Origin: Verrucomicrobiia bacterium
GTDB taxonomy: Bacteria > Verrucomicrobiota > Verrucomicrobiia > Limisphaerales > UBA11358
NCBI GenBank assembly: GCA_031290985.1
Contig: JARLJW010000024.1
Span: 1-42,558 of the forward strand
Direction of reading: 5' to 3'
Length of the DNA stretch: 42,558 bases
Each line of letters starts with the position of its first letter. The first letter of the stretch is position 1. Below the pieces are notes generated by a model, which saw nothing but the letters and a program-made list of their open reading frames with translations, did not search any database and had not been told where the DNA came from. Made by a program: the position numbers and the translations under genes. Shown here in pieces: positions 26,401 through 34,377 of the stretch.

Positions 26401-27056
26401 GCTACGGCGGCCTAGACCATGTCCTTGCCAGCGGTCGCAAGGTGAACGTGCTCGTCATGGACACGGAAGTATATTCCAACACCGGCGGCCAGATGAGCAA
26501 AGCCACGCCGCGAGGTGCGATCGCCAAATTCGCCGCCGGCGGCAAACCGGCGGGCAAGAAGGATCTCGGCCTCATCGCCATGAGCTACGGCAACATCTAT
26601 GTCGCCAGCGTGGCCATGGGGGCGAAGGACGAGCACACGCTCAAGGCATTCATCGAGGCCGAATCATTCCCCGGGCCCTCGCTCATCATCGCGTACAGCC
26701 ATTGCATCGCCCACGGCATCGCGCTGGACACGGGCATCGGCGCCCGGCAGCAAAAACTCGCGGTGGAATCCGGCCAGTGGCTGCTCTACCGCTATGACCC
26801 GCGGCGCGCCGAACGTGGCGAGAATCCGTTGCAACTGGATTCCAGTGCGGCGAAATACAAGGTGAAGGACTTCATGCTCACGGAAAACCGGTTCAAGATG
26901 CTCACCAAGAGCAAGCCCGATGACGCGAAGAAGTTCTTTGAGCAATCCCAGTCGGATGCTGAACGCCGCTGGAAATTTTATCAATTCCTATCTGCCCGCG
27001 ACACGAAACCCGCGTCCGTGCCTTCGCCAACAACGGCGGCGGCCCCGTCCGCCTAA
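23442..27056 (+). CDS. nifJ: Pyruvate:ferredoxin (flavodoxin) oxidoreductase
   Basis: A 1204-residue single-chain enzyme that oxidises pyruvate and CoA to acetyl-CoA and CO2 with reduction of ferredoxin or flavodoxin. Domains in order: pyruvate-binding part with YPITPSSPIAEWCD (near 26-39), the transketolase C-like domain, the gamma/EKR part, two 4Fe-4S motifs CIQCLKCVAICPH (about 699) and CTGCALCVDVCPAK (about 755), then the TPP-binding domain with ACAGCGETPYVK, CSSIYGGNLPTTPY and GDGWAYDIGYGGLDHV. A third cluster is expected from cysteines in the TPP part. ATG 23442 was chosen over an earlier in-frame start inside the preceding gene. It is flanked by the CoA ligase and a DHODH-like gene in one operon and is oxygen-sensitive in most hosts, suggesting at least facultative anaerobiosis. 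Confidence 0.97.
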   Translation: MKKTPVFKTIDGCEAAAYVAYRLNESMAIYPITPSSPIAEWCDQWASEGKKNLWHTTPAIIEMQSEGGAVGAVHGMLQTGSLATTFTASQGLLLMIPNMFKIAGELLPTVFHVTARTVATHALSIFGDHGDIMAARSTGWGMLGAASVQETMDFALISQAAALRTRLPFIHFFDGFRTSHEVSKIEMLDESVLRALIDDKLIAEFRSRGMTPDRPVLRGTAQNPDVFFQGREAANPVYSSCPGVVQKVMDEFAELTGRQYNLFEYFGAPDAETVVVLMGSGCEAVHETVEHLNRHGENIGVVKVRLYRPFDGRRFVEALPPFVRKVIVLDRTKEPGATGEPLYQDCVTAILEEVAAGSSNLKAIPTVLTGRYGLSSKEFTPAMVKAVFDNAKSALPKNHFTVGINDDVSHSSLPVDENFSTEPANVVRALFYGLGADGTVGANKNSIKIIGEETDNYAQGYFVYDSKKSGSMTVSHLRFGPKPIRSSYLITSANFVACHLPGFLDRYEMLRSLVPGGTFLLNTPHSQAEIWARLPSPVQVELLAKKAKFFVIDATKVARESGMGGRINTIMQVCFFALSGVLPKDEAVAAIKNSIKKTYGKKGEEVVKMNLQAVDNTLAHLHEVLVANNKLNGTGPLLPPISPDAPPFVRDILGKIASGFGDELPVSAFPTDGTFPTATTQFEKRNLALDIPVWDEKTCIQCLKCVAICPHATIRAKVYDAACLKDAPAAFKRTDSRVPEFKGLKFSLQVAAEDCTGCALCVDVCPAKNKSEAKLKAINMQPQAPLRAAEHDNWNFFLTLPEFDRRKIKNTALRQQQILQPLFEFSGACAGCGETPYVKMLSQLFGDRAVIANATGCSSIYGGNLPTTPYATNKCGRGPTWCNSLFEDNAEFGLGFRVSIDKQNELAKELLKKLSPELGDDFTMQILLADQSDEAGIYSQRERVATLKEKLKTLDSSDAQLLKSLADQLVKKSVWILGGDGWAYDIGYGGLDHVLASGRKVNVLVMDTEVYSNTGGQMSKATPRGAIAKFAAGGKPAGKKDLGLIAMSYGNIYVASVAMGAKDEHTLKAFIEAESFPGPSLIIAYSHCIAHGIALDTGIGARQQKLAVESGQWLLYRYDPRRAERGENPLQLDSSAAKYKVKDFMLTENRFKMLTKSKPDDAKKFFEQSQSDAERRWKFYQFLSARDTKPASVPSPTTAAAPSA

Positions 27057-27075
27057 TCCTCAACCAGAGAAAACC

Positions 27076-28068
27076 ATGGATCTCACCACAAACTACCTCG
27101 GTCTGAAACTGCGGTCGCCGCTGGTCGTCGGGGCATCGCCGCTTTCGGAAAACATCGACAACCTCAAGCGGATGGAGGATGCGGGTGCCAGCGCAATCGT
27201 GCTGCATTCCCTCTTCGAAGAACAGTTGCGCCAGGAACGCCTGGAATTGCACCGGAATCTGGAACAAGGCACGGAAAGCTACGCCGAGGCGCTGAGTTAT
27301 TTCCCCGAGGCCGGCGAATACCGCCTTGGGCCGGAGGAATATCTCCGCCATATCGGCCGCGCCAAGAAAACGCTGGCTGTCCCTGTCATCGCCAGCTTGA
27401 ACGGCTCCTCCGCCGGGGGGTGGACCGAATATGCCAAACAAATCCAGCAGGCCGGCGCGGATGCGCTGGAGCTGAACATCTATCATATCCCGACCGACCC
27501 CGACCAGTCCGGCGCGGATCTCGAGGAAAATTATCTGAACATACTGCGCTCCGTGCGCACGGAAGTTAAGATTCCCGTGGCCGTCAAGCTGAGCCCGTTC
27601 TTCACCAACTTTGCAAATGTCGCCAAGCGGTTTGACGCCGCCGGTGCGAACGGGTTGGTGTTGTTCAACCGCTTCTATCAGCCGGACATCGACTTGGAAG
27701 ACCTCGAGGTGAAGCCTAACATCCTGTTAAGCACGCCCATGGCCATGCGGCTGCCGCTGCGGTGGATCGCCATCCTGTACGGACGGCTCCAAGGCAGCCT
27801 GGCAGCCACGAGCGGCATCCATCGTGCCGGTGATGTGCTGAAAATGTTAATGGCCGGGGCGGATGTGACGATGCTGTGTTCTGCCGTGATTCGCCATGGT
27901 TTCCCCCAGATCGCCCTCATCGAGAGCGACCTGGTCCAATGGCTGGAAGAACATGATTACGAATCCGTCAAACAGATCAAAGGCAGCCTGAGCCAGAAGA
28001 ATTGCGCGGAGCCAACGGCATTTGAGCGCGCTCAATACATGAAGGCGCTCAGCACCTACCATCTCTGA
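27076..28068 (+). CDS. Dihydroorotate dehydrogenase-like flavoprotein
   Basis: A 330-residue TIM-barrel protein of the dihydroorotate dehydrogenase-like family. It has the start MDLTTNYLGLKLRSPLVVGASPLS, VPVIASLNGSSAGGW, ADALELNIYHIP, IPVAVKLSPFF and the FMN-phosphate region LAATSGIHRAGDVLKMLMAGAD. The family is regularly found next to pyruvate:ferredoxin oxidoreductase genes and differs from true PyrD; the catalytic Cys/Ser loop of PyrD was not recognised. It begins 19 bases after nifJ, behind an AGAGA ribosome site, and ends before a terminator. Its substrate is unknown; the link to pyruvate oxidation comes from context alone. A role in pyrimidine synthesis is less likely. Confidence 0.85.
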   Translation: MDLTTNYLGLKLRSPLVVGASPLSENIDNLKRMEDAGASAIVLHSLFEEQLRQERLELHRNLEQGTESYAEALSYFPEAGEYRLGPEEYLRHIGRAKKTLAVPVIASLNGSSAGGWTEYAKQIQQAGADALELNIYHIPTDPDQSGADLEENYLNILRSVRTEVKIPVAVKLSPFFTNFANVAKRFDAAGANGLVLFNRFYQPDIDLEDLEVKPNILLSTPMAMRLPLRWIAILYGRLQGSLAATSGIHRAGDVLKMLMAGADVTMLCSAVIRHGFPQIALIESDLVQWLEEHDYESVKQIKGSLSQKNCAEPTAFERAQYMKALSTYHL

Positions 28069-28080
28069 TCTGACAATCGT

Positions 28081-28125
28081 ACGGCCGCATTCACCTTGCC
28101 AGGTGGTTGCGGCCGTTTTGCTTTT
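28081..28125 (+). terminator. Intrinsic terminator of the acyl-CoA ligase/nifJ operon
   Basis: ACGGCCGCA (28081-28089) pairs with TGCGGCCGT (28108-28116), with an inner CACC/GGTG pair, followed by TTTTGCTTTTT. It lies 12 bases after the DHODH-like gene. Confidence 0.9.
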
Positions 28126-28229
28126 TAATTTTTACTGGAAAGGGTTTTGCCTTGCCTTGACGACCTTGCCGGGAGTGTCGGCATCCGTCACCACGGATGA
28201 CCAGGAAGTTGAAACCCGATACGCCTGCG

Positions 28230-29114
28230 TTAAAACACTTCCGCGCGCAGACCGGTATCATGGCGGACAGTCTGTGCGATTTGCGACAGAACGCGCAACG
28301 GCAGATGGCCCCATTCAGGATGCACCCCGGGGCGGGCGGCGGAATAGATCTGCACCAGCGAAATCTGGGTGCCGGCGTCTTTCAATTCCTTCAAACGCTG
28401 GGCATACTGCTTGATTTCCTCGAAGGGCGGTTCATCCCCGTGGATGGCCGCGAACAGGCTTTGGATGACCACCGGGCGTTGCTGCCCGACGAGCTGGATG
28501 TTGGCCAGGATCTTCTCCAGCTTCACATCCGGCCGGTTCACCTTGTCCACAAAGGCCTGCGTGCCCCCGTCCAGCTTGATCCAGACTTCATCCGACCGGG
28601 TGAGGAACTCCAGGCCCCGCAGCACCGACGGCTGGTCCAGGCCGGTTCCGTTGGTGATGAGGACAATCTTAAAAAATCCACCGAGCGCGCGCACGCGTAC
28701 CACCGCCTGCACCGCCTCAAAAAAATTCGCCGCCAGGGTCGGTTCGCCATCACCGCTCAGCGCCACATGCCGCAGCTTGAGCAGTTCACCGGGCAGCGCC
28801 TGATACGACGCACGCTGGCGCAACTGCCCCTGCTCCACCGCCTGGATCGCCCGGCGTAATTCCGTGGCCATGACTTCCGTGACCAGCCTCATCTCGGTGG
28901 AAGGCTCGCGTCGGTCCACTTCACAATAGGAACAATCAAAATTGCAACGGCGGTCGGGATTCATGTTCACGCCCAAGGAAAGCCCGCCCGCCCGCGAGGA
29001 GATGACCGCATACACGAACCGGTTTCCAAAAAAGTCGCGCGGCCGGTCGAACGCCGTCTCCCGTGACGGGGCATGATATACCAACGGCTGCTTCTTTTTG
29101 AGAGGCGGTGCCAT
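28230..29114 (-). CDS. Radical SAM protein (COG0731-like)
   Basis: A 294-residue radical SAM enzyme. The cluster motif is CNFDCSYCEVDR (CX3CX2C), preceded by YAVISSRAGGLSLGVNMNPDR, and followed by LSGDGEPTLAANFFEAV and the VLITNGTGLD strand. This layout matches the COG0731 group, related to the wyosine-forming TYW1 domain and other Fe-S oxidoreductases, mostly of unknown function in bacteria. No auxiliary cluster motif was seen. The start at 29114 is preferred; an upstream in-frame start at 29183 would add 23 residues with no homology. It stands alone on the minus strand, facing the terminator of the nifJ operon. The substrate cannot be inferred. Confidence 0.87.
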   Translation of the reverse strand: MAPPLKKKQPLVYHAPSRETAFDRPRDFFGNRFVYAVISSRAGGLSLGVNMNPDRRCNFDCSYCEVDRREPSTEMRLVTEVMATELRRAIQAVEQGQLRQRASYQALPGELLKLRHVALSGDGEPTLAANFFEAVQAVVRVRALGGFFKIVLITNGTGLDQPSVLRGLEFLTRSDEVWIKLDGGTQAFVDKVNRPDVKLEKILANIQLVGQQRPVVIQSLFAAIHGDEPPFEEIKQYAQRLKELKDAGTQISLVQIYSAARPGVHPEWGHLPLRVLSQIAQTVRHDTGLRAEVF

Positions 29115-29245
29115 GGTTGATTTGGTGTCTGTTACTTCCACGATGTAAAGCAGCCTAGTTCCACCCGGAAATATGAGCCACACCCTGATTGCTGAAACAT
29201 AGACAATTTTTGCCCAGTGGAATTTTTTGCCCGGCAGGCCTTTTC

Positions 29246-29274
29246 TTGACCTGCGATTGTCGACTTCTTAAAAA
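29246..29274 (+). promoter_or_regulatory. Putative promoter of the adenylate kinase gene
   Basis: TTGACC (29246-29251) and TTAAAA (29268-29273) are spaced by 16 bases, about 50 bases before ATG 29323. The motif match is moderate and no operator was seen. Confidence 0.4.
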
Positions 29275-29322
29275 AGACCCCGTAAATATTGGCAGAAATC
29301 TAATTTGTGCTAGTTTCACAGC

Positions 29323-30165
29323 ATGAGCATTAATTATTCACCAAGACACGACCGCACAGCGTGGCTGATAGCCGGTGAAGCGCTATGCCGGCTGCCTCCT
29401 CGCCAGCCAAACGGCCAAGCCTGGCACATTATCCTGCTGGGCGCACCAGGCGTCGGCAAGGGTACGCAGGCGGAACAACTCTGCGAACGCCTCGGCACCT
29501 GCCATCTTTCCACCGGCGACGTATTTCGCGCTGCCAAGTGCGCGGATGAAGCACACCAGACCGGTTCCATGCGCGCAGCCTTGCAGTTTATGCGGCGGGG
29601 CGAACTGGTGCCGGACGAGACGGTTTTGAGCCTCGTTGCCGAACGACTCCGCTGCCTGCGTTGCCCGGGCGGTTTTTTGCTCGATGGCTTTCCTCGCACC
29701 GTGGTCCAGGCGGAAGCGCTGGACAATTTACTGGAGCGTGCCGGAGTCAAGCTTGACATCGTGCTGAACTACGAACTGCCTATGGAGACGATCATCGCCC
29801 GCATTTCCGGCCGGCGCACCTGCGCGCATTGCAAGGCGGTTTTCCACCTGGCCACCCGGCCACCCAAATCGGCGGGACTCTGCGACCACTGCAGCGGCGC
29901 ATTGCTGCAGCGCGAAGACGACCTTCCCGAAACCGTCACGGCCCGCATGAAACTTTACGAGGCGAACATCCACCCGCTGATTGAGTTTTACCGGCAACGC
30001 CGGCTGTTGGTAAACATCTCCGCCGCCGGTTCCCCCGGGGAAATTATTTCAGCGCACCTGCCAAACCGCCCTGCCACGCTGATTTCGCGCACGATTTCAT
30101 CCCCCGGGCAGGGGCAAACTGGCCGGCACCCGTTTTACCAGCCACCGCTTTCGGTCCGCCGGTGA
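29323..30165 (+). CDS. adk: Adenylate kinase with zinc LID and extended ends
   Basis: A 280-residue nucleoside monophosphate kinase that interconverts ATP, AMP and ADP. The P-loop GAPGVGKGTQ is at 40-49, followed by LSTGDVFRAA, the LLDGFPRT motif (119-126) and a zinc-type LID with C167, C170, C187 and C190. It is longer than the usual 215 residues: about 34 residues precede the first strand (IILLGAPG) and about 35 Pro/Arg/Ser-rich residues trail. Neither tail has a known domain. The gene lies 134 bases before a membrane pyrophosphatase; AMP and PPi are released together by ligases, so the two may handle the same by-products, which is inference. It may be a second adk paralogue. Confidence 0.9.
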   Translation: MSINYSPRHDRTAWLIAGEALCRLPPRQPNGQAWHIILLGAPGVGKGTQAEQLCERLGTCHLSTGDVFRAAKCADEAHQTGSMRAALQFMRRGELVPDETVLSLVAERLRCLRCPGGFLLDGFPRTVVQAEALDNLLERAGVKLDIVLNYELPMETIIARISGRRTCAHCKAVFHLATRPPKSAGLCDHCSGALLQREDDLPETVTARMKLYEANIHPLIEFYRQRRLLVNISAAGSPGEIISAHLPNRPATLISRTISSPGQGQTGRHPFYQPPLSVRR

Positions 30166-30299
30166 CTCGTCATAGGTCAATTGTTGCAAAATTATTGTCA
30201 AGTTTGGGCAAGCCCTTTTCCAACTTATGCATCAGATTTAGTCTGCGGATTGCGTTTTTTGTTAAGCAGTTTTAATCGCCAGTCGATATTAAATTATAT

Positions 30300-32849
30300 A
30301 TGCACTCATCTAAAATCCTCCGGGCAACAGCCTTGACGGCAACCTTACTCGCCTCCAGCGTCGCGCTCCACGCCAGCGAAGCTGACCTGAAGATCCCGCC
30401 GCTCGACACGGTGAGATTTGACGCTCTCGGCGGCATCAGCGGCATCACCCTCATGTATCTGGGCATCCTCGTCTGCGCCATCGGCGCGGTCTTCGGGCTC
30501 GCCCAATACCACCGGACCAAACAGCTGCCGGTACACCAGTCGATGGCTGACGTCTCCCGGATGATCTGGGAGACCTGCAAGACCTACCTGTTTCAACAGG
30601 GCAAATTCCTGGCCACCCTGTGGCTGCTCATCGCGGCCTGCATATTTTGCTACTTTAAAATCTTGGAACACCAGTCGTTCGGCAATGTCGCCGTGATCCT
30701 CATCGCCTCGGTGCTGGGCATCCTCGGGAGCTATGGGGTCGCGTGGTTCGGCATCCGGATCAACACCATTGCCAACTCCCGCACCGCGTTCTCTTCACTG
30801 GCGGGCAAGCCGGTCGCCCTGGTCCGGATCCCGTTGCGCTCCGGCATGAGCATCGGCCTCCTGCTCGTGTGCGTCGAATTATTTTTCATGATCTCCATCC
30901 TGATCTTTCTCCCGCGGGAACTGGTCGGTCCTTGTTTCATCGGGTTCGCCATCGGAGAATCGCTGGGCGCCTCCGTCCTCCGCATCGGCGGCGGCATCTT
31001 CACCAAGATCGCCGATATCGGCTCCGACCTGATGAAAATCGTCTTCAAGCTCCCCGAAGATGATCCGAAGAATCCTGGCGTGATCGCCGACTGCACGGGT
31101 GACAACGCGGGCGACTCCGTCGGCCCGACGGCGGACGGCTTCGAAACCTACGGCGTCACCGGCGTCGCGCTCATCGCGTTTCTGGCATTCGCCCTCGCGG
31201 GCTCCCCGGTGGTTTGCGCCACGCTCATCATCTGGCTGTTCGCCATGCGGGCCCTGATGATTCTCACCTCGCTCGCCGCCTACTTTTTTAACGACGGGAT
31301 CACCCTGGCAAAATTCGGCGATAAAAAGGACTTTGATTTTGAAGCGCCGCTGACGCATCTCGTCTGGATCACCTCGGGGGTGTCCATCGTCATCACGTTT
31401 GCCGCGAGCTACGCGCTGCTCGCCGGGCAAACGGGCCTCGACCCACGTCTTTGGTGGGTGCTGTCGGCCATCATCTCTTGCGGCACGATCGCCGGCGCGG
31501 TGATCCCCGAGTTCACCAAGGTCTTCACCAGCACCAAATCGGAGCATGTGCGCGAAATTACGACCTGCTCCAAGCATGGCGGCGCGTCGCTGAACATCTT
31601 GTCCGGCATGGTGGCGGGAAATTTCTCCGGCTTCTGGATGGGCTTGTGCATCCTGACTCTGATGCTGGCGGGCTGGCTGCTGGCGACGTTCCACGGTTCG
31701 CCCATCCTCGCGCTGATGCCCGACAAATTTCTTTTCGCCGCGCCCATCTTCGCCTTCGGCCTGGTGGCATTCGGGTTCTTGGGCATGGGCCCGGTGACCA
31801 TCGCCGTGGACAGCTATGGCCCCGTGACCGACAACGCCCAGTCCGTTTACGAACTGAGCCGGATTGAAGCCATCCCCGGCATCAAGAATGAAATCATCCG
31901 CAAGTTCGGTTTCACTCCAGACTTTGAAAATGCCAAGCTGCTCCTTGAAAAGAACGACGGGGCCGGCAACACCTTCAAGGCCACCGCCAAACCCGTGCTC
32001 ATCGGCACGGCGGTCGTCGGGGCAACGACCATGGTTTTCGGCATCATCATCCTGCTCGAAAACATGTACGGCAACGTGGTCAGCCATTTGAGCCTCGTGC
32101 AGCCGGAAATCATCCTGGGTCTGCTCATGGGTGGCGCGGTGATCTATTGGTTCACCGGTGCCTCCTGCCAGGCGGTCGTCACCGGGGCCTATCGCGCGGT
32201 GGTGTTCATCGAGAAAAACATCAAGCTCGACTCGACCACGGCGTCGGAAAAAGACAGCAAGGAAGTCGTCCGCATCTGCACCGTTTATGCGCAGAAGGGC
32301 ATGTGGAACATTTTTATCGTCGTTTTCTGCCTGGCGCTGTCGCTGGCGTTCTTTGATCCATATTTCTTTGTCGGCTATCTTATCGCGATCGCATTCTTTG
32401 GATTGTTCCAGGCCATCTTCATGGCCAACGCCGGCGGGGCGTGGGACAACGCTAAAAAGATCGTCGAAGTGGATCTGCGGCAGAAAGGCACCCCGCTCCA
32501 CGCCGCGACCGTCGTGGGCGACACCGTGGGCGACCCGTTCAAGGACACCTCGTCCGTGGCGTTGAATCCGGTGATCAAGTTCACGACGCTCTTTGGCTTG
32601 CTGGCCGTGGAAATCGCCGTGACCATCCAAAGCCAGCCTTTGAAGTTGCTCATCGGGGCGGTCTTTTTTGCCATCGCGCTGAAATTCATCCACCGCTCGT
32701 TTTACGGCATGCGCATTCCGGACGAGGAACTCGCGTCCGCCGAACCTCAAGATGCCGCTCCTAAAACCGAAACGGGCAAGTCAGCCGACTCGACCAAGAC
32801 CACGACCAATGGCTTTGTTGCGCGCGAAGGGGTGACCCTCAAATTCTAA
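30300..32849 (+). CDS. hppA: Membrane proton-translocating pyrophosphatase, divergent type
   Basis: An 849-residue integral membrane pump with about 16 spans that couples PPi hydrolysis to ion export. A signal-peptide-like start (ATALTATLLASSVALHAS) precedes the first span. Substrate motifs: DIGSDLMKIVFKLPEDDPKNP near 238-258, then DCTGDNAGDSVGPTADGFETYG, and late GGAWDNAKKIVE and GDTVGDPFKDTSSVALNP. These differ from the canonical GNTTAA-type and DNVGDNVGD forms. Lysine K560 in GNTFKATAK matches the residue that makes pyrophosphatases K+-independent. A divergent clade of Na+-inhibited proton pyrophosphatases (Chlorobium limicola, Cellulomonas fimi) fits from memory; H+ rather than Na+ transport is therefore inferred. 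A GNAT gene follows after 11 bases. Confidence 0.94.
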   Translation: MHSSKILRATALTATLLASSVALHASEADLKIPPLDTVRFDALGGISGITLMYLGILVCAIGAVFGLAQYHRTKQLPVHQSMADVSRMIWETCKTYLFQQGKFLATLWLLIAACIFCYFKILEHQSFGNVAVILIASVLGILGSYGVAWFGIRINTIANSRTAFSSLAGKPVALVRIPLRSGMSIGLLLVCVELFFMISILIFLPRELVGPCFIGFAIGESLGASVLRIGGGIFTKIADIGSDLMKIVFKLPEDDPKNPGVIADCTGDNAGDSVGPTADGFETYGVTGVALIAFLAFALAGSPVVCATLIIWLFAMRALMILTSLAAYFFNDGITLAKFGDKKDFDFEAPLTHLVWITSGVSIVITFAASYALLAGQTGLDPRLWWVLSAIISCGTIAGAVIPEFTKVFTSTKSEHVREITTCSKHGGASLNILSGMVAGNFSGFWMGLCILTLMLAGWLLATFHGSPILALMPDKFLFAAPIFAFGLVAFGFLGMGPVTIAVDSYGPVTDNAQSVYELSRIEAIPGIKNEIIRKFGFTPDFENAKLLLEKNDGAGNTFKATAKPVLIGTAVVGATTMVFGIIILLENMYGNVVSHLSLVQPEIILGLLMGGAVIYWFTGASCQAVVTGAYRAVVFIEKNIKLDSTTASEKDSKEVVRICTVYAQKGMWNIFIVVFCLALSLAFFDPYFFVGYLIAIAFFGLFQAIFMANAGGAWDNAKKIVEVDLRQKGTPLHAATVVGDTVGDPFKDTSSVALNPVIKFTTLFGLLAVEIAVTIQSQPLKLLIGAVFFAIALKFIHRSFYGMRIPDEELASAEPQDAAPKTETGKSADSTKTTTNGFVAREGVTLKF

Positions 32850-32860
32850 AGGAGTAGATC

Positions 32861-33445
32861 ATGCTAAACGAACAGGCCCTTGAAAAATTTCCGCTGGCGC
32901 TCAAGCTGCGTGACGGGACCGCGGTCACCGTTCGCCCGTTAGGCAAGCGCGATGAAGCCAAACTGCACAAGTTTCTCCTCGCGGTGCCGGAAGAAGAGCG
33001 GCTGTTTATCAAGCAGTCCATCTCCAACCGGGACGTGGTACGTCAGTGGTGCCGCCATGCGGACTTTGACCGCAACCTGCCGCTGCTCGTCCTGCACGGG
33101 CAGAAAATCATCGGCGAAGCCACGCTGCACCAACGGTTCGGCGGGTGGAAGCGGCATATCGGCCTCATCACCCTGCTCACGCATCCCGAATATCGCGGCC
33201 GCGATGTCTCAAAAATTCTGGTGGCCGAGCTGATTGAAATCGCCCGGCACTGCGGATTACGGCGGCTCGAAGCCGAGGTCAACGGCGAGCGTAAGATCGC
33301 ACTCCGTACGCTCTCGCACCTTGGCTTCAGTCCGCTCATGCACCTTGAGGATTACGTCGTGGACATGAAGGCCGTGCCCCACGACTACGTCCTGCTGGGG
33401 CTGAACCTGAAGACGGATGACGAATTCCTTGGTGTCGGCGGCTAA
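32861..33445 (+). CDS. GNAT-family N-acetyltransferase
   Basis: A 194-residue GNAT protein with the start LKLRDGTAVTVRPLGKRDEAKLHKFLLAVPEEER, typical of the Pat-like group, the central strand HIGLITLLTHPEYRGRDVSKILVAELIEIA with the acetyl-CoA loop (YRGRDVSKI, a variant of the usual Q/RxxGxG/A), and LRRLEAEVNGERKIALRTLSHLGF. The substrate is unknown; a lysine acetyltransferase role is possible. AAGGAG stands just before the ATG, one of the few clear ribosome sites here. It starts 11 bases after hppA, so the two are cotranscribed. Its stop codon overlaps the end of the minus-strand kinase gene by a few bases (convergent). Confidence 0.88.
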   Translation: MLNEQALEKFPLALKLRDGTAVTVRPLGKRDEAKLHKFLLAVPEEERLFIKQSISNRDVVRQWCRHADFDRNLPLLVLHGQKIIGEATLHQRFGGWKRHIGLITLLTHPEYRGRDVSKILVAELIEIARHCGLRRLEAEVNGERKIALRTLSHLGFSPLMHLEDYVVDMKAVPHDYVLLGLNLKTDDEFLGVGG

Positions 33446-34272
33446 ATGTATAGCGCGCCCTGCAAGTCGCGCAGCATGATCCCGCAGAAGGGATAACGCC
33501 GGTCAGGCTCCCGCTCGATGCATTTCATGATGACTTTTTCGAGCGCCAACGGTACATCGGGATTATGCACCCGCAAGGGAACCGCGCCTTCCGGGGCCAT
33601 CTGCGCGGCGAGAATCTCCCCCGGCGTCTCCCCCGGAAACGGCTTCTGATTTGCCAGCAGCTCATACGCTGACACGCCAAAGGCGAAGATGTCGGCGCGC
33701 CCATCTATCCCCTCATGCTTCAGCTGTTCCGGCGCCATGTAGCCAGGCGTGCCTGGGTTCTTGGAAAATTTCACCGGCTTCTCCGGCATCGGCTGCGCCA
33801 TGTCAAAATCAATCAGCCGCACCGCACCGTTGCGCGTGACCAGGATGTTTTCCGGCTTGAAATCGAGATGCATGTAGCCCGCCTCATGGACGTGGCTCAA
33901 GCCCGTGGCGGCATCGATCAGGATCTGCGCCACATTCTCCGCCAGCAGCGGGTCCTGCCGCACGTAAAGCTCCTTGAGATTCTCCGCCTCCACGTAATCC
34001 ATCACGAGATAGCAGGTTCCCTCGGCCTTGCCGTGTTCCACGTAGCCGACGATGTTATCCTTGTCCGCCAGTTGCTCCAGGACTTTGCAGCCGTGCATGA
34101 AACGGCGGCGCGCGGTGAAGTTGAACCGCAGCTCGCGCTTTAATTTACGCAACGCATACGGCTTGCCGCGCCCGTCCGCCACCAGCCAGATCTCGGACAT
34201 CCCCCCGCTGTTCAGCAGTTCACGGAGGTAAAACCGGTCAAATTTTTGTGGTTCTGTCATTGCCCGCGCCAT
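33442..34272 (-). CDS. Degenerate Ser/Thr protein kinase, possible pseudokinase
   Basis: A 276-residue kinase-fold protein without membrane spans. Landmarks are NSGGMSEIWLVAD (glycine loop), PGTPGYMAPEQL and DGRADIFAFGVSAYELL. Three catalytic positions differ from the consensus: the VAIK lysine position reads Arg (A40-L-R42, followed by K43), HRD is H135-L136-D137 (Arg lost, Asp kept, then FKPEN), and DFG is D155-F-D157. The catalytic Asp and the Asn of FKPEN remain, so weak or atypical activity is possible. The full set of motifs in the other kinase (8208-9224) contrasts with it. ATG 34260 is an alternative start. It ends overlapping the plus-strand GNAT gene. Confidence 0.85.
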   Translation of the reverse strand: MARAMTEPQKFDRFYLRELLNSGGMSEIWLVADGRGKPYALRKLKRELRFNFTARRRFMHGCKVLEQLADKDNIVGYVEHGKAEGTCYLVMDYVEAENLKELYVRQDPLLAENVAQILIDAATGLSHVHEAGYMHLDFKPENILVTRNGAVRLIDFDMAQPMPEKPVKFSKNPGTPGYMAPEQLKHEGIDGRADIFAFGVSAYELLANQKPFPGETPGEILAAQMAPEGAVPLRVHNPDVPLALEKVIMKCIEREPDRRYPFCGIMLRDLQGALYI

Positions 34273-34377
34273 CTGGTTGGAAATTTAACACAGCCATTCA
34301 TGGCCGCTAATAATATTTCTGGCGACAATGCCGATTTTGGAGGTGACAAAACCAGAAGTCTCCAATACGCAGAGCCA

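Noticed and set aside
28182..28198. CATCCGT/ACGGATG hairpin near the radical SAM stop
   Set aside because: No T run on either strand, so a terminator call is not supported.
30879..32750. Long minus-strand open frame opposite hppA
   Set aside because: Highly charged shadow of a membrane protein gene; no family features.
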